From contig JBAJFE010000004.1 in the NCBI GenBank assembly GCA_037903355.1, positions 4,076,001 to 4,140,000 on the forward strand: a stretch of DNA of 64,000 nucleotides, read 5' to 3'. The position numbers and the translations under genes are program-made. The notes under the pieces are model-generated. The model was not told the origin of the DNA. It did not search any database and saw only the letters and a program-made list of their open reading frames with translations. Positions 44,492 through 57,557 of the stretch are shown piece by piece; the stretch's first letter is position 1, and each line of letters opens with the position of its first letter. Origin of the DNA: Trichuris trichiura (Eukaryota; Nematoda; Enoplea; Trichinellida; Trichuridae).

Positions 44492-45179
44492 TGCTGAAAT
44501 ATGTAAATTTAATATATGCTCATTTTTAAAAGTTAAAATAAATTTCTCCCTGGGCGTAGCGTCGAAAATATGTAGGTAGCAGAACATACTGTAAAATAGT
44601 TGCCCTCAAGTTTCGTCACGTACAGGCTGCCGGACAAAGAGGTCCCAGTTTGAACATACCTCTTAAGATTTGCTGTCAAAAGAGTTGTATTTTCTTGATG
44701 CAGTGGACCCCATTTCAGAAAATTAACTACGCAATTCTTCATAATGGGAGAAGTAACTACGCTTACAATAATTTAGAGGTTTTACACAGCATCTTCCAGT
44801 CTGGACTAAAGTAGAGACCAATAATTACAGTGTGCAACTACGGTATACCAGTTTATCACAACATTCATATTAAAATTAATGGTTTCAGTCGCGGTTTATG
44901 GTAAGTCACGTTCTGTCTTTAGGAGCATTACGGTATGGTAACTTTTTAAATGGTTTTTGCTTTAATGGCACATAAGTATGATAAGCATGAAAAAAGAACG
45001 TAAAACCTATATTATTCATCAGCGTATTAGAAGAAATTTCGTATCGTCCCATAGCGAGGACGCCTAAGTGAGATAGTAATGAGTAGAAATAGAGCTGAAG
45101 ATGAATGAATGCTTTTAGCAATGAGTACGACTGTATTTGGTATAAAAGTTCAAATACAATTTCGGTATTCATCTTTAAG
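44492..45179. other. Convergent intergenic region, uL4m/TACC
   Basis: 3' ends of two genes facing each other. Polyadenylation signal AATAAA at 44537-44542 for uL4m. Nothing else supported. Confidence 0.5.
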
Positions 45180-47378
45180 CTATTTCAAAGCACTGGGGCG
45201 TGCAGAGAGCTCATTGCAGAGGGAGAGCAGCGAGTTTACCTGATTATTCTGAATGGTAACAAAAAATGTAAATTTCTTTTTAAAAAAGGTCAACAAAGAA
45301 GACTTACTTTTTGCGTACTTTCCTCTTGGAAGCTTTTGATGAGCACTTTGTATTTTTTACATTGCGCCTTCAGAGCTTCCAAGTCAGCGTTCTTCGACTT
45401 CATTAACTCTTTCTTAGCCGTTTGCATGCTTCAATTTTGCCGGCGGGAATTTTTAGGAAAATGAAAGGAAGAGACTTACCTTGAAATTTTATCGTCGATA
45501 TAGGTACTGAACTTTGCTTGTCGCTGCTCCGATTGGTCTATCTTCTTCGTAAGCTCTGAGATGACCGCCCTCAACCTGACTTCATTCTAAATAATAGATT
45601 ACAGCTAGCGTAAATCATCCTATGACGCACGTAAACTAAGTGCAAAACGCGGCTTGTATTGAAATGCAAATGAAAACAGCAACAAGACGTTTTCGTCAGC
45701 GTATGAAGCAGTCGTTCTATTATCAGTTGTGCTTGCATACGTAGAAAACTATGTAAAAAATGCATTGAACGAATTTAACAATGCTCACTGAGCGAAACAG
45801 ATAAACAAAACAGCTTAGGCGAAACTTAAGCCTTCTTTAAACGGGAAAACGGTATTGATTGCTTTCAGTAAAAGCTTTAATTTTCAAGTCAACCTTTGGG
45901 CATAGGCACAGTAAGCCCAGGACGCGGAATGAAGCAAGTTTAAGCCGCCTTACTTGCTTCAAAGCGGAACTGGCTTCACGCAACTTTTCCATTTGCTTTA
46001 ACAGTTCGGATGCTGAGCTTTCAGCGTGCCGCAGTTCGCCAATAGTCTGTAAAGCCAACAATAGAACTTGCGAATCATTGTTACGATAAGAAAGCACATT
46101 ACCTTATCTTTTTGGCGAATTTTTTCGAGCAGCTCGTCATTCATTCGCGCCTTTTCCTTCTCTTCAATGGCTGAAAGAGGCAATAATCAATTGAAAACTT
46201 TACTAAACCCAACTGCAGCTTCTAACCTTCGAGTTCTCTGATTGTGGCAACGTACTCTTCGGAAGCGCGCCTAAAAAAGAAAAGGCGCTCAACTTACACC
46301 GTCTGCAATGGATGCGCTGCAAGCTACTGCATCTCCTGCAAAGCCAACTGATTTTCATTGTGTTGTTGCAATAAGCGCTCGTGCCTGTCCAACAGTTCAT
46401 CGTGTTCCGCGGACAGTTCTTTCAGCCGTTCTTTCATTTTCTTTATCTGTTTATATGAGCGTGCATTATTACAGTTCAATACGAAATCTACAATGCTATT
46501 TTGTCAACTGACCATATCGGATGACGTTTCTGAAATAGAAGCCTCTTCAGAACTATCGGCACCCGTGGAATGGTGGTTTTGTTCCCTGGAATAGGACTGG
46601 TTGAAAAAAGCCTCAATAAGCCATGGCCATTTCAAATCTCAGTAACTTTACTTACGGATCAGATGGGGGTAGTGGCACATCTTCCATGTTGGCACAAACA
46701 TCCTGCGTCTCTTTAAGCTCTGCCAATTCCGCGATGAAGGAAGAACGGACATTTTGAAATAACGGGTCGAATTTGAATAGGATGGATTGGCGCGGTAATT
46801 TCGAATGGCCGAGCCCGGCGCTCGACTTGCTGGCCTTATCTAAGAGTTCCAGTGCGCACGTGCTGTTCAGAACGTCCAACGCGGACGTGCAACAGTCATT
46901 GTTGACCATAAAGTCTTCGTTGGGCTCTTCATTCTATTGTCAATAGACGCTTAAACCAAGAAAAGCGGCCGGAAGTTAAAATGTTACTATTTCGCATTTA
47001 TCCATGCCTGGAAACGTGGGTTTCACTACGGCAATTTGCTGCGGACTGAGCGAAGCGTCCTCTTCCGTAATGTTGCTACTTTCCTTCCCTTCCTACGTAT
47101 GTATAAAGCTGTACAAGCATAACAAGGTTTACACCGTATGTCGTAAAACTAGGATATACTTGAAGCTCAAGCAGTAACGACTGGTTTCTTGATTAAAATA
47201 TCATTCCTGTTATTAATAACTACAACAGTTAGATACTAAGAATCTAGAAAGCTTTTAGTCATTTATCCCTCCAACCTACAGTCGCCGTTTTGTGATGCTC
47301 ATGTTCGACGACCTCACCGTTCGAGTTTCTCTGCCAATTACCAACCCGCCGCGATGCACGGTGCCACAGTGAATGCAT
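45180..47378 (-). CDS. tac-1: TACC-domain coiled-coil protein (TAC-1-like)
   Basis: Transforming acidic coiled-coil protein, a centrosomal partner of XMAP215/ZYG-9 in spindle assembly. Exons 47280-47378, 46988-47092, 46656-46933, 46513-46585, 46328-46446, 46227-46270, 46103-46170, 45954-46046, 45480-45586, 45308-45428, 45180-45248 join in phase: 1176 nt, 391 residues. The region before the coiled coil has SILFKFDPLFQNV, the family S-x-L-(Y/F)-x-K-F-D-P-L motif. From IKKMKERLKELSAEHDELLD to the end it is continuous heptad-rich coil (EEYVATIRELEAIEEKEKAR, QMEKLREASSALKQ, KKIDQSEQRQAKFSTYIDDK, SFQEESTQKNNQVNSLLSLC). The C-terminal NNQVNSLLSLCNEL aligns with the TACC end. The first exon is less certain; the frame remains open upstream of ATG 47378. 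Confidence 0.85.
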
Positions 47379-50117
47379 AAAGTTTACATTTTGACCTACG
47401 CTTTGGTAAGCGTGGCAAAAGATGGCTGAGAATAAAGCATTCTTGCAATCACGTTCCTGCTTAGCCTGTGTAGGCGTAAACATAAGGCCTGACTTGAGTT
47501 GCATCATCATAATGCGCTGATAATTGACATATGCATACATTGAATATCGTCACGAAGTCATCGAGCATAAGCAGCACGAAAGGCCAGCAGTAGAATGGAA
47601 CGATAGATGATCAACGGCCTCTTCAAATGAAAGGAACTAGTTCATAGCTTCAAAAGGTTCCTGCGTTTAAAGAAAACTACAACAGTATTGGGATAAAGGT
47701 GATCAATTCACTAAACAGTATCGTTGTAAGCCCACAAAAGTGATAATCTTATACTCGGTATTCACTTTTTCATTGGTTATATTTGAGAAGGATTTTTAAA
47801 ACGCAAAGCTCGAAACGGGCTTAAAATCGGTTTTAAGAAAATAACGGAATAGTTCTTCTAAGTTAACTATGAGAGAAACAACAAAAACGTCAACACTTAA
47901 ACTCGGTCCACAAAGCTACATAACCAAATGGAATATGGCTTACGATTGAGTCTTCTAGGCAGAAGGTCTCCGCTTCGGAAGTACACAAATTAGCAGTCGC
48001 ATCATTTTCTAGAACAGTAGTGAAGTACAAGCGTTGGCAACTATTGGTCTTCGTTATGGAATCGTCATCTGAAATAGGCTACGTGAACTTTCTTGCAAAC
48101 GTAGGAGAACCGCACCGCTTGCTTCAAATCGAGCTGTTCTATAAGAATCGTCGGTCATAACGCTGCAATCCGACAAACGATCTGGCGATTTGTCCATTCT
48201 TTAATCCACTTTTCTCTTGTATTTGATAAATGCCGGCAGATCGTAACTTGATAGTAAAAAGATTTTCAAGGACTTAAAAACGTATGCCGAAAAATCAAAA
48301 GCAAAGCGAGCTGTGCTGTCGAAAAAGTTGTCAGCGCTGTAAACGGAAAAGTAGGAAAATTGCTAAAAGCTGAATTTATTATTCGCAAAAGCTTTTTCGA
48401 GCTGCACTTTAGCATCAGGCTGGGCAACAATCCCCGTCTTTAATATCGCGCATTATGCGGCGATTGCACGAGCCAGTTTTACGAACTATAGCATATTCAC
48501 TCTCTTTTTTCAGTTCTAGACTGATCCTTCATTGGTATTATGGAAGATATTAATCAGAACGAACATAGCTCAATATGTTTTGTAAACAATAGCGAGTAAC
48601 ACAGTAATGCAGCGCGTACGGTGAATGCCGCATTATTAATTCGTTAACCTCAGTTGCCGTTGGACAAATTAGGAGAACATTTACATAACCTAAAAATTTA
48701 GAGTTACGGTAAATCAATGCACAGGTATGTTGAGAAGCATTGCTAGAATGACAGTGTTTTGACGCAAACAGTTAAACTCTCCTTCGTCGCCATGCACGGA
48801 AACTAAGTTGCGTGGCTACGCAGCATAAATGTTTCCGCGATAGGCTATACGTTTAAGCCTAAGTATTATAATTTTCAGACATCCCCAACGAGACAGCTTA
48901 ATATAACAAATTTATGTTAAAGCTTTTATGTCTGACGTGGACGTCGCAGCCAAAGAAGTGTAAATCACATTTCCCAATACACTCATGAATAAATTAAGAG
49001 GAAAAAATAATTTTCAAGCACTGACAGCTCAATAGGAGCACAGGTCGAATGAGATGAGCTACTAAAGGAGTTAAAACACGCTTAACCACCATAAGACAAA
49101 CTGAAGTTATTATTTTCTACGAGAAGTCCATTTCCTGTTTATTAGTACATATACAGAAGCGGACAGTGAGTGACATCTCTCGACAACCATGATAGCGAGT
49201 AGAAGTTAGATATCGCCATCAATAACATGACGCTACGAGTTAATTCGAAAACGGAATATTTTGCTACAAAATTGTTCATCAACATATGGATTGTTAAATG
49301 ATTTACTAATCTTTACTTTGTGCAGGAAGTAAAAGTTTATGAACTTTTCAGTGCAGTGAGTTAACGTAAAAAAGATTTCGCAACCAGTCTTTTTTTTGGC
49401 CATTACTTTCCCTCATTGCTTGACGCCTTATGTGCTATTTTCTTTTTCTACTCATACTTCTTTTGATCACTCCCTTTGTCAAACATCCTTTTAATTAATG
49501 CAACGCAATGGATGGCTCCGACATGATATGACTACAACCACTGAAAGATTTCGCTTCATTATAACATGCGAACTATTGCAGGCTGCGGCTGGTGCCCCTT
49601 GTCGAACCGTACTTGATTACCGTTCACTACCTATACAGTACCAGTTGTCGCTCCAACAGTAAAACGTTCTCCCTCCGAATCTCATCATTCTCCGCTAAAG
49701 AACGAAATCTGGCTTAGGACCTATTTCTACATAAACATCAATCAATTTAAAAGTAATTCGTAGTGGTAGGAAAACAGTGACAGTAATGAAGAACTTGCGA
49801 ATCAAATATTTTGGTTAGAGAGCGAGATTTGGTAAAGTAAGTTGCACGTTACGCAAGCTTAACCGTTTTCAAAAAACAATTTCTGGCATGTAGTGTTACT
49901 AAACAAGGAATGCTGAGCGTATTACCGTCATTACATTAATAGTGAACTCCAAATGCACTATTCTTCGCTGACAGGAAGTTGATATGCGAACGAGAAGTAC
50001 TTGTCGTTTTTTGCTTAACTGGTAAAATGCAAAGTGAATTTATTGTTTGCGGAACAAGCAGCTTTAGTTTTACCGTCCACCTACGTTGATTTTCACTAAG
50101 CTTCTTGTCGTACCTTA
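47379..50117. other. Gene-poor stretch
   Basis: 2.7 kb of AT-rich sequence. No frame with domain, splice or RNA support. Confidence 0.5.
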
Positions 50118-50631
50118 ATGCTTTGCCCCGTCGCAAAAGCAGCATCAAAGATTCTGCGAAGTTTCACCACTTTGCTAAGAAAATATGTTTGTAGAACAGT
50201 CAGCCTTAAAGGTATGCCCCAACCACATCTGCTTATTGACTTCGATATGAAAATCCCCGTCGCTATTGGATATCCGTTTCCAATGTTCAGGAATGGCGAC
50301 AACTCTTGCCAAGAAGGATATTCAGTCTATACATTAGCTCAAGTTCTTGTTCCGGTTCGTTCATGATTTCTTTTAACGCTGTTGGCTATTGGTCGGATGC
50401 TGCTTCAGGGCTACAGAACAAAAAAGGAAGGCGTGATAGTCAGAATGCACAGAAATGTGCTCTGGAATGATGCAGATTCCATAGAACTCCCGTTTAGCTC
50501 TTTGCCGCCAGTTCAAAACGCGATATCGCTGTATCGACAAATAACAGAGGTATCCGTTCATTCTGTTTGTTTACGCTAAGCTGATCTAATCGCATTTCCA
50601 GGATGCCATTAATGCACGAACATTACACTGA
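50118..50631 (+). CDS. Small uncharacterised, possibly mitochondrial protein
   Basis: Exons 50118-50342, 50409-50549 and 50602-50631 join in phase 0 with introns of 66 and 52 bp (GTTCTT...TTCAG and GTATCC...TTCCAG): 396 nt, 131 residues. The N-terminus MLCPVAKAASKILRSFTTLL is Arg/Lys/Ser-rich without acids, like a mitochondrial targeting peptide. The mature part has HLLIDFDMKIPVAIGYPFPM, GYRTKKEGVIVRMHRNVLWN and PPVQNAISLYRQITEDAI. I do not recognise the family. The three-exon join with consistent phase is the main argument that it is real. Confidence 0.6.
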
Positions 50632-52734
50632 AAATGCGCTCCAACAGACGCTTTCAGCTCCGTTTTGAGGTACGTTCAAATGCTACAGTGACGTGGGCGC
50701 ATGCGCGTCATGTTAAAAACTCTACAGTTATTTGGCATGTCGTTGTGAGCCTGAAAATTTTTAAATACGAAATCATATCGTTTCTACCTCGCCCGCAGCA
50801 GTTGTCTGGGTTCCTAATGCTAATGTCGGACAATTGCCTTTCTTCAAAACGCATTTAAACTGTCCTATCATGATTGTACGTAACTAAATTTAAGTTTACT
50901 ATATTTGTCTAACCTGCTTTCTACTTATCTCATCATACAGTATGCCAACAACCTACTTGTGAGTTTAAGGTGACTTTTTGGCCATCTTGGGCATTGCAGG
51001 TTTTTACAAAAATTGCCTAACTCTGTAACTGCTTTGAAATTACTACCTTTAGTGCTGCGCCCTCTTGAACTGACGCTTGCTGACCAGTGGCAGTGTACAG
51101 AGGCCATTGAAGATATGATGCACGGTTTGTACATTTATTTTATCATCCAATAGCTGTTTCTCCAGTGGAGATCAATCAGAAATCTACAAAGCGGTTGGAT
51201 AAAGATATTGCGCAATAGTAACCAGGAGTTGCTCGCTGGCATCGTCATTTTAAAAGCGCTCACCAAGTAACCTCATGCTCGTACCATTCGTACGTCGATC
51301 GTATCAATGAAGTCAGCTACGATATGCCCACTGGTCCACGACTCGATGGTATAATGGGAAGCCATTCAAAGATATGACTGCGTCACCACCGGTAGCTCAT
51401 TGAGAAGTGCATCACCATTCATAGTGACTTGTCACCATCGATGGCGCTCTGGCACGCATTTCCCTCACAATTTCCATCACAAACGGTAACAATCAACGTT
51501 GAATTACGCTTCCTTCCATTCATGGCTGCAGTGGAGAATGTTAACAGATGGCCATACTGCAAAGCGTCTGACATGAATAAATCGCATTCGTACACTTCAT
51601 TGCTTAGTGTAGTACGCCATTAATCTTTAACCAGTGACGATATGCAGAATACTACAATTGTAAGATATCGCTAAATCGCAAGTTGGAATTGGTTATGATA
51701 TGCTTGCGTACAGATTATGCTACGATAGCTCACAGTGGCGCGAGCAGCACTGTTAAGCCCATCTCAGTAAGACTCATCTGCTTACTGAAACCTCGACGCC
51801 TCATGGGCTCTATGAAGTGGTACTGTTCAGTTTGAGCCATTATTTAAACTTCCGCCAATGGGCTGCTACTATCCGATCAAAGATCAGTGTCTTAAACAGC
51901 TCCTGAACTAAACTGGAAGAAAATTCGGAGAAACAGACTGATGATGCTTTGCCGTTGCGCATATGGGCCCAGAGAGACGAAATTCATTTACGGCAGTCCT
52001 TCAGCTTTGTTCTCCATGTCGGGAGAGATCGCCTGGCGCTAAGGAGCAGTGTAAAGGCAGTTGTAGTGACGTTCATTGCTCCCTACAACTTCTACTCCGA
52101 AATTCCCTTGTAAGAAGGAGCGGCAATGACTATAGGGAAGATATTCAGATGTAATGACAAGCAGTGAGTGTGCAGCCAGTACGAATGGTCACGTGACAGT
52201 CTCTCGTTTGCCAACTGGAGTCACAATGTTGTGGGACAGCGCTTTCGGGTGCACTCGGCTCGAGCTGGTATAATGCCGCTATGATGTACACTATTCTGCT
52301 TACCTGCTGACGAACGTGAAAGGAAGACGAGCTTCGTGTCATTCTCAGTGAACTACCGCTTTTAAGAAACCTATACAAAGCTTTAGCATTTCCTTATGGT
52401 CATTATTTCCTTATTTTAAAATCATGCTTCAAAGTTATCACAATAAAAAGTAACAAACCTATAATTTCGACAGTTTATTACCGGGTATAAAAGTCTGCTA
52501 CAACGCAGTTATAACTCATGTAAATGAAGTCTAACGGTAATGCTTCCTCAAGATAAGTGATATTTCAAAATATATTGTTCAATCAGTGTTATGTTTACGG
52601 TATAGTGAATGGAATAACGTCAAGGCAGTTTTCTAAGATTACTGAACTCAACTTACGAGTAATTAAAGCAACTGTTCGCTGCTGTCTTTCAGCTCTACTA
52701 CAAAGCAGATGGTGGATCATGGTGCAGAAATAAA
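50632..52734. other. Gene-poor stretch
   Basis: Nothing supported. Small frames on both strands lack domains. Confidence 0.5.
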
Positions 52735-54057
52735 TCAACTAACTGCCTCTTGAACATCTGACTTGAACGTTGTTTCACTTTCTTCCCCACTTGTTTGTGA
52801 AGGTGCGCACGAAGGTTTTGTTTCATCTTCACAGTTTTCATCATTATCCTCTGTCGAGGGTTGTGATACTTCCGGCTGTTCTTCTTTCGTCAAAGACGCG
52901 GTCGCAGACTGCTGAGACTGTTTGTACTGTGGACATTCTATTCTTTCCTTTTGTAACATTAGGTTTGCGACAAATCTTTGTTTCGCCAATTGGTCACGAG
53001 CGACCTTATCATCTTCTTTAAGCAGCTTTTCAGCTTTTCCAATGTCCTCAAGCAACATCTTAGCAAATGATGGTCGTTCTTTTGCAGGCGGAGTGAATAA
53101 GAAAGCCCGAATAGCCATCAAGAACCTTGGGGTAGTGGTATCCTCTGGCAACTGAACGTCTGGCGAGAAGTACTTTTTTACTAATGCGTCACATGTTTCC
53201 TTGTCCGTGAGAGGTGGACATTTGTAGTTTTTTAAAGATGGATAATGATGCATTCCCACCTGGACGGCAATGTATGTCAGACGTTGTAGTTGATTACTGG
53301 AAAGCAAATGGAAGACGTCGTCGCTAGCAATGAGTCCAGCGAATATGCGTTTATCCGGCGGAAATTCTTCCCAAGCTCTCATTGCAGCTGCCCAATGTTC
53401 CATGTCAGTTGACAGATATGGGTCAGCCAGGATGGGACGTTCCCATTCGTGTATGAGGTATTTTCGGATCAGATAAATGCTCTTAATCCTAGCGTACTGC
53501 AGGAATTCACAGAGGTAACCATGTATGTCTTTGCACCAAGTCATGGAATCACTTGACTTTAAAATGAAATCCAAAACGTTAATTCGGGCAGTCACAGAGT
53601 AACGATAAATCAGATTAACATTGGTCGCCCAAGTAACGTTCATAATGTATTTGACGTAGTCGTCTTTAAATTCAACAGAATGCATGCTGAACAAGCTTTT
53701 AACACGAGCCCGCGCCCATGCTGTGTAGGAAGACTGATCAACGCGCTTGCCAAGTAGTATGAGCAGTAAAGCCTGATTGCAATAGTTAATGGGACACTCT
53801 TCGTAAGGTTGTGCTTGGTGTTTTTGCATCAAGTCGTCTATGATGCTCTGTTCGACATTCACTTCAATGGGATTGTACCGCAATTCGGCATATAACGGTT
53901 TCGGATCGAAGTCGCACAAGTATCCTATCAGTGAAAGCAGTATACCATTCGAAGTTTTCACATCTTGCCAAACACCTTTGATGCACTGCAACAATGCTTT
54001 GAAAAATGGTAAATCTAAAGCTTCATTGCTATTAATGTACAGGTTGCACTTCCGCAT
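52735..54057 (-). CDS. Single-exon uncharacterised 440-residue protein
   Basis: One uninterrupted frame of 440 codons from ATG 54057, with an acceptor (AATTTTTTTTAG) six bases before the ATG, suggesting a 5' UTR intron or trans-splicing. Residues 1-350 are helical and rich in Leu, Tyr and Trp (FFKALLQCIKGVWQDV, CNQALLLILLGKRV, HGYLCEFLQYARIKSIYLIR, HWAAAMRAWEEFPPDKRIFA, PRFLMAIRAFLFTPPAKERP); a helical-repeat or all-alpha scaffold is possible. Residues about 390-440 are acidic, Ser/Thr/Gln-rich and probably disordered. No signal peptide or membrane segment. I recognise no family. Intronless coding in a genome where neighbours have up to eleven exons is unusual. Confidence 0.8.
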   Translation of the reverse strand: MRKCNLYINSNEALDLPFFKALLQCIKGVWQDVKTSNGILLSLIGYLCDFDPKPLYAELRYNPIEVNVEQSIIDDLMQKHQAQPYEECPINYCNQALLLILLGKRVDQSSYTAWARARVKSLFSMHSVEFKDDYVKYIMNVTWATNVNLIYRYSVTARINVLDFILKSSDSMTWCKDIHGYLCEFLQYARIKSIYLIRKYLIHEWERPILADPYLSTDMEHWAAAMRAWEEFPPDKRIFAGLIASDDVFHLLSSNQLQRLTYIAVQVGMHHYPSLKNYKCPPLTDKETCDALVKKYFSPDVQLPEDTTTPRFLMAIRAFLFTPPAKERPSFAKMLLEDIGKAEKLLKEDDKVARDQLAKQRFVANLMLQKERIECPQYKQSQQSATASLTKEEQPEVSQPSTEDNDENCEDETKPSCAPSQTSGEESETTFKSDVQEAVS

Positions 54058-56321
54058 GGAAACCTAAAAAAAATTACCGCTTATTTATGTAGGGCAAAAA
54101 ACTAATTGCTCAGGCTCTAATTACTTGATCAGCTGTCACACGTTTTGCTTCTTTGCTTTTTGCTCAGACGAGAAGACTGCAAAGTATAATAGTAACAAAT
54201 ATTAAAAAGAATAATGGAATAAAAATGGGAAAATAGCGTCTTTTGGACTTCAACTGCAATGTAGGAAATGTTGAACGATCCGTGAAAAAACTACATGTGC
54301 TTATGGAAGTCGTATAATGCGTATGCGAAGTTATTGCACTGAAAGCTTAATCGAACACCTATGCCGTCGCTACCGTGTGGCTCATAGCTCTTCGATGGAC
54401 CAAATCCTATAAAGCGAAATTCTAGAACGGATCGAAATCCTGAATGAAAAAAAACAATGACCCGTCCATTCAGGATTCAGACCCATTTTGATCTTATGGC
54501 AAACGTACTCTCGTGAGGATACTGAAAGTAAGAGGCACGATGAAATACCTACGACCAACTCGCGTCCTACAGCATAACGTTATCTGAAAAGCGTTCCTGC
54601 AATTGTCCCTTTTGTAGCATATGCTGCATGCACCAGCGCCGACTCGTCAACGCATTCTATGATACAAAGCGTCGCCATTGAAATGAAGAATTTTATCTCA
54701 TTCGAACGAATCCGACTCGTTATGCAAACGGGAGGACAGCAGAAATTAATTTATGCTGGAATGCTGTCAACAATTTCAAACGATTCTGGGAGCGCTTCCC
54801 TTTGTGCTTAGCCGCGTTCATCCGTTTGACCTAAGCGCTGATAACTCAAAAAATGTCGGCGATGTCAAAGTCTTCTAACATTTGCGCCGGACCTTGGCAT
54901 GCTATTCATCCGTTCACAATACGAACAGATAACATCTGCGTTCTCGTTTCGCTCTGACACGTATCAATGCTATAACGTCGAAGTCGAATTGCCGCTTCGA
55001 CCGTCGCGCCTTTGTGGCAAAGTAAAAGCGGAAAAAAGATTGCTACGAGGAATGAAACGTCATTCGTTCGGCAGCAACAGATCATGCCAAAGAAAATGAC
55101 AGCATTCCATTCCTTAAGCATGTAGGATACCATGGGTACAATGATAGGGCTAATTTTTGGAAGAAAACTTCAAATTGTGAAGGTCTAATTTTAAAGTTAC
55201 CGTGTCAGCTTAAAGGAAGCGAAGGTACAGCGACTGCATCACAACTTAGAGTTCGCGCAAGTTCAATCCTAACGATAATGAAAAGTTAGCATATGTTTAA
55301 GGAAAGCTATTGACCTATTGTGGTAATCAATGACTACGATTATGGCCCAAGTAGAAGCTTAAGTTTTAAGCACAAATGCAATGTTCAGAAGAAATGCGTT
55401 AGCTACGCTCGGTTAAGAGAACAAAAATACAAACACTTTCCTTGCAACGGATTGCTAACTTTCTGTCTTATCGCACGGCGCAATTTGATTCATCGTGGGC
55501 CAGCGACTGCAGAAATATTTGTTTGAAAGAGAAAACACACAATTCAAATTTTGTAAGAAAAAATTGGCGACTTGGTGAACACTAGAAGCAATCTGTTTTT
55601 CTACATGTTGAGCAACTGCTTTCTAAGAAAAACTTAAATTAAGCCCAAGCTAATAGAAAAGCGTGTGTTGGTTTTTAAAATGCTCTTGGCGCCAAAACGT
55701 ATTTGCTTAAACGGGAAGTTACTTTGCTTGTTTAGCACTCGTCTAAGGACACCTGCAGGGAGACACGTCTGTACTGAAACAAGGTTGACCCAATTGATCA
55801 ACTATCCGCTGTAACCAACGAAATCGAGAGACGTCTGAAAGGTCACCTACACAATACACTCAAAAGAAATGCAGGGTACGTTTTTTTCTGCAGTTCAAAT
55901 GAGGTTTTTTCTTCAATAAATACTGAAAGACGTAAAGAATTACACAAAAAACATATTGTCTACAATATCTCTGAAATTTACACGGTGGTTTTCGGTTCGC
56001 AGTGAGCTTCTACTTCAAAGAGTGTGGAGGCGAACAGCTTGGGCCAGAGACATTTTAGGCGTTTTGTAGCTATGTAAAGGGCGCATAATCTGCTAACCCT
56101 GTGCTATATCTGGAACAAGACCGAAACTGCGCCGTGGATATTCGATTTAATCTATTTTTTGTCCATAGGAATGAGGTTGACAAGTACTATGTTCAGCTGT
56201 TTCCCCTTGCATGCTTAGGCGAACATGTAACTTATAAATAAAAATACAAAAAGCACTAAAAATAAAATATAACAACAAAAGGGAAAACCATTTGCTTTAA
56301 TAGCAACATATAGTGAAGTTT
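54058..56321. other. Gene-poor stretch
   Basis: No gene, RNA or element recognised. Confidence 0.5.
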
Positions 56322-56432
56322 ATGGGTACACTAACTCCATTTCCCAGGCCTCAAGATTACTTTATTGAAAACAAACGGCCTTCTTTCTGGCGTGTAGTTC
56401 TTTATTACATATTCTATGCAATCTACTGGAGG
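56322..56432 (+). CDS. Possible first exon of a membrane protein
   Basis: ATG 56322 opens 37 codons: MGTLTPFPRPQDYFIENKRP then SFWRVVLYYIFYAIYWR, ending at a GTAATG donor (56433). A short cytosolic stretch followed by an aromatic membrane start with an FY-x-x-FY-like pattern recalls the N-terminus of Na,K-ATPase beta subunits, but I could not find the next exon. Tentative. Confidence 0.25.
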
Positions 56433-56799
56433 GTAATGAAAGTTTCCCTTAACGAAGCTTTCCAAGAGATTAAAAGCAATCTTCGTCCTACGCTTTGAGA
56501 CTAGCTGCAAATTAGCAGTAAAAATGGGGCATTCGTCTTGCTCCTTCAAGCTTGCAAAATCTGTCTACAACTGCTTGCAACCATAATCCCGAATTTCTGA
56601 GCTCCAGCAGTCAAAGTTCGGAAGCTACCAACTTATACTGAAAAACACTGTTACTCTTTGATAAAAGCAGCTCGACAAGTAGTTTTGCGTCTAAGAAGGG
56701 CAACTTTATATTTATATCATGGTCACGTTGGTAGTAAGAACAGTTTTGAGTTTTGTTCGTTTTACGAGGCACCGTTAAAAAAACGTAGGTTGGTTTCTG

Positions 56800-57010
56800 G
56801 CAACCGAGCTACCAACCTGCTATGCCTTTACTGGAGAGCTTGCCGACCATTTCCTTTTGCCCTTGCCTAAGCCTAAGTCAATATATAAACCTTGTGCATA
56901 CGCTTAGGCTGAAGTAAACAAAGAATAGGATGGGTAGCAGATTTACAGTATGTCAGTGGAGCGCAAAGCCGAAAAAATCCAAAGTTTCTTTTGAAAAATA
57001 TCCTGCAGTT
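56800..57010 (+). repeat. Diverged third copy of the U2 3'-flank repeat
   Basis: TTGCCCTTGCCTAAGCCTAA then GTCAATATATAAACC ... AGAATAGGATGGG parallels 38375-38450 (TTGCCTTTGCCTACGCCTAA then GTCAAAATATATACC ... AGAATAGGATGGG). No U2 core accompanies it here. This shows that the flank is a dispersed repeat in its own right. Confidence 0.55.
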
Positions 57011-57557
57011 CTCCAGATGATTTCAGTTTTTTTTACCTACCGTGATCACGATATGATGGTGCAGCACGAATTCTTTTCAAAACTGGCATTACTTTAGCCT
57101 TCCATGTTATATCGAAGCATTGCGTCAATGCTACATGCGCAAAAACGTTTATTTCACAGTAGAACAGTTTCAGTGTAATACATGCGCTTTTTGATTTAAG
57201 CCGAGTGAACCAGATTGTTCGTTTTCTTGAGTTGGATGTTCTTTCAAAAAAGAATTTTCCACAGCTTCACTAATGTCGCATATCGTTAAGCATTAAGAGA
57301 ACTGACGCGCAGTTTGCATTGCAGTCTATGTGCAGCTAACGTTTTGCAAAGCACGGACGTTTGTCTCTGATACCCGAATGAATGTGAGCGACGCACCGAT
57401 GATCTTCACGTGCTCCTTTACGGAACAACTTATGGTTATTTCATTTGCCTTTTGGGCTATTTATTTTTTTGCTCTACAGCAGGCTGACCACTGTATGAGC
57501 GCTTGTTTCTGTAAGAACTCAGTTAGCCGCTGTGATTATTGCTTTTGAAATAATTTA

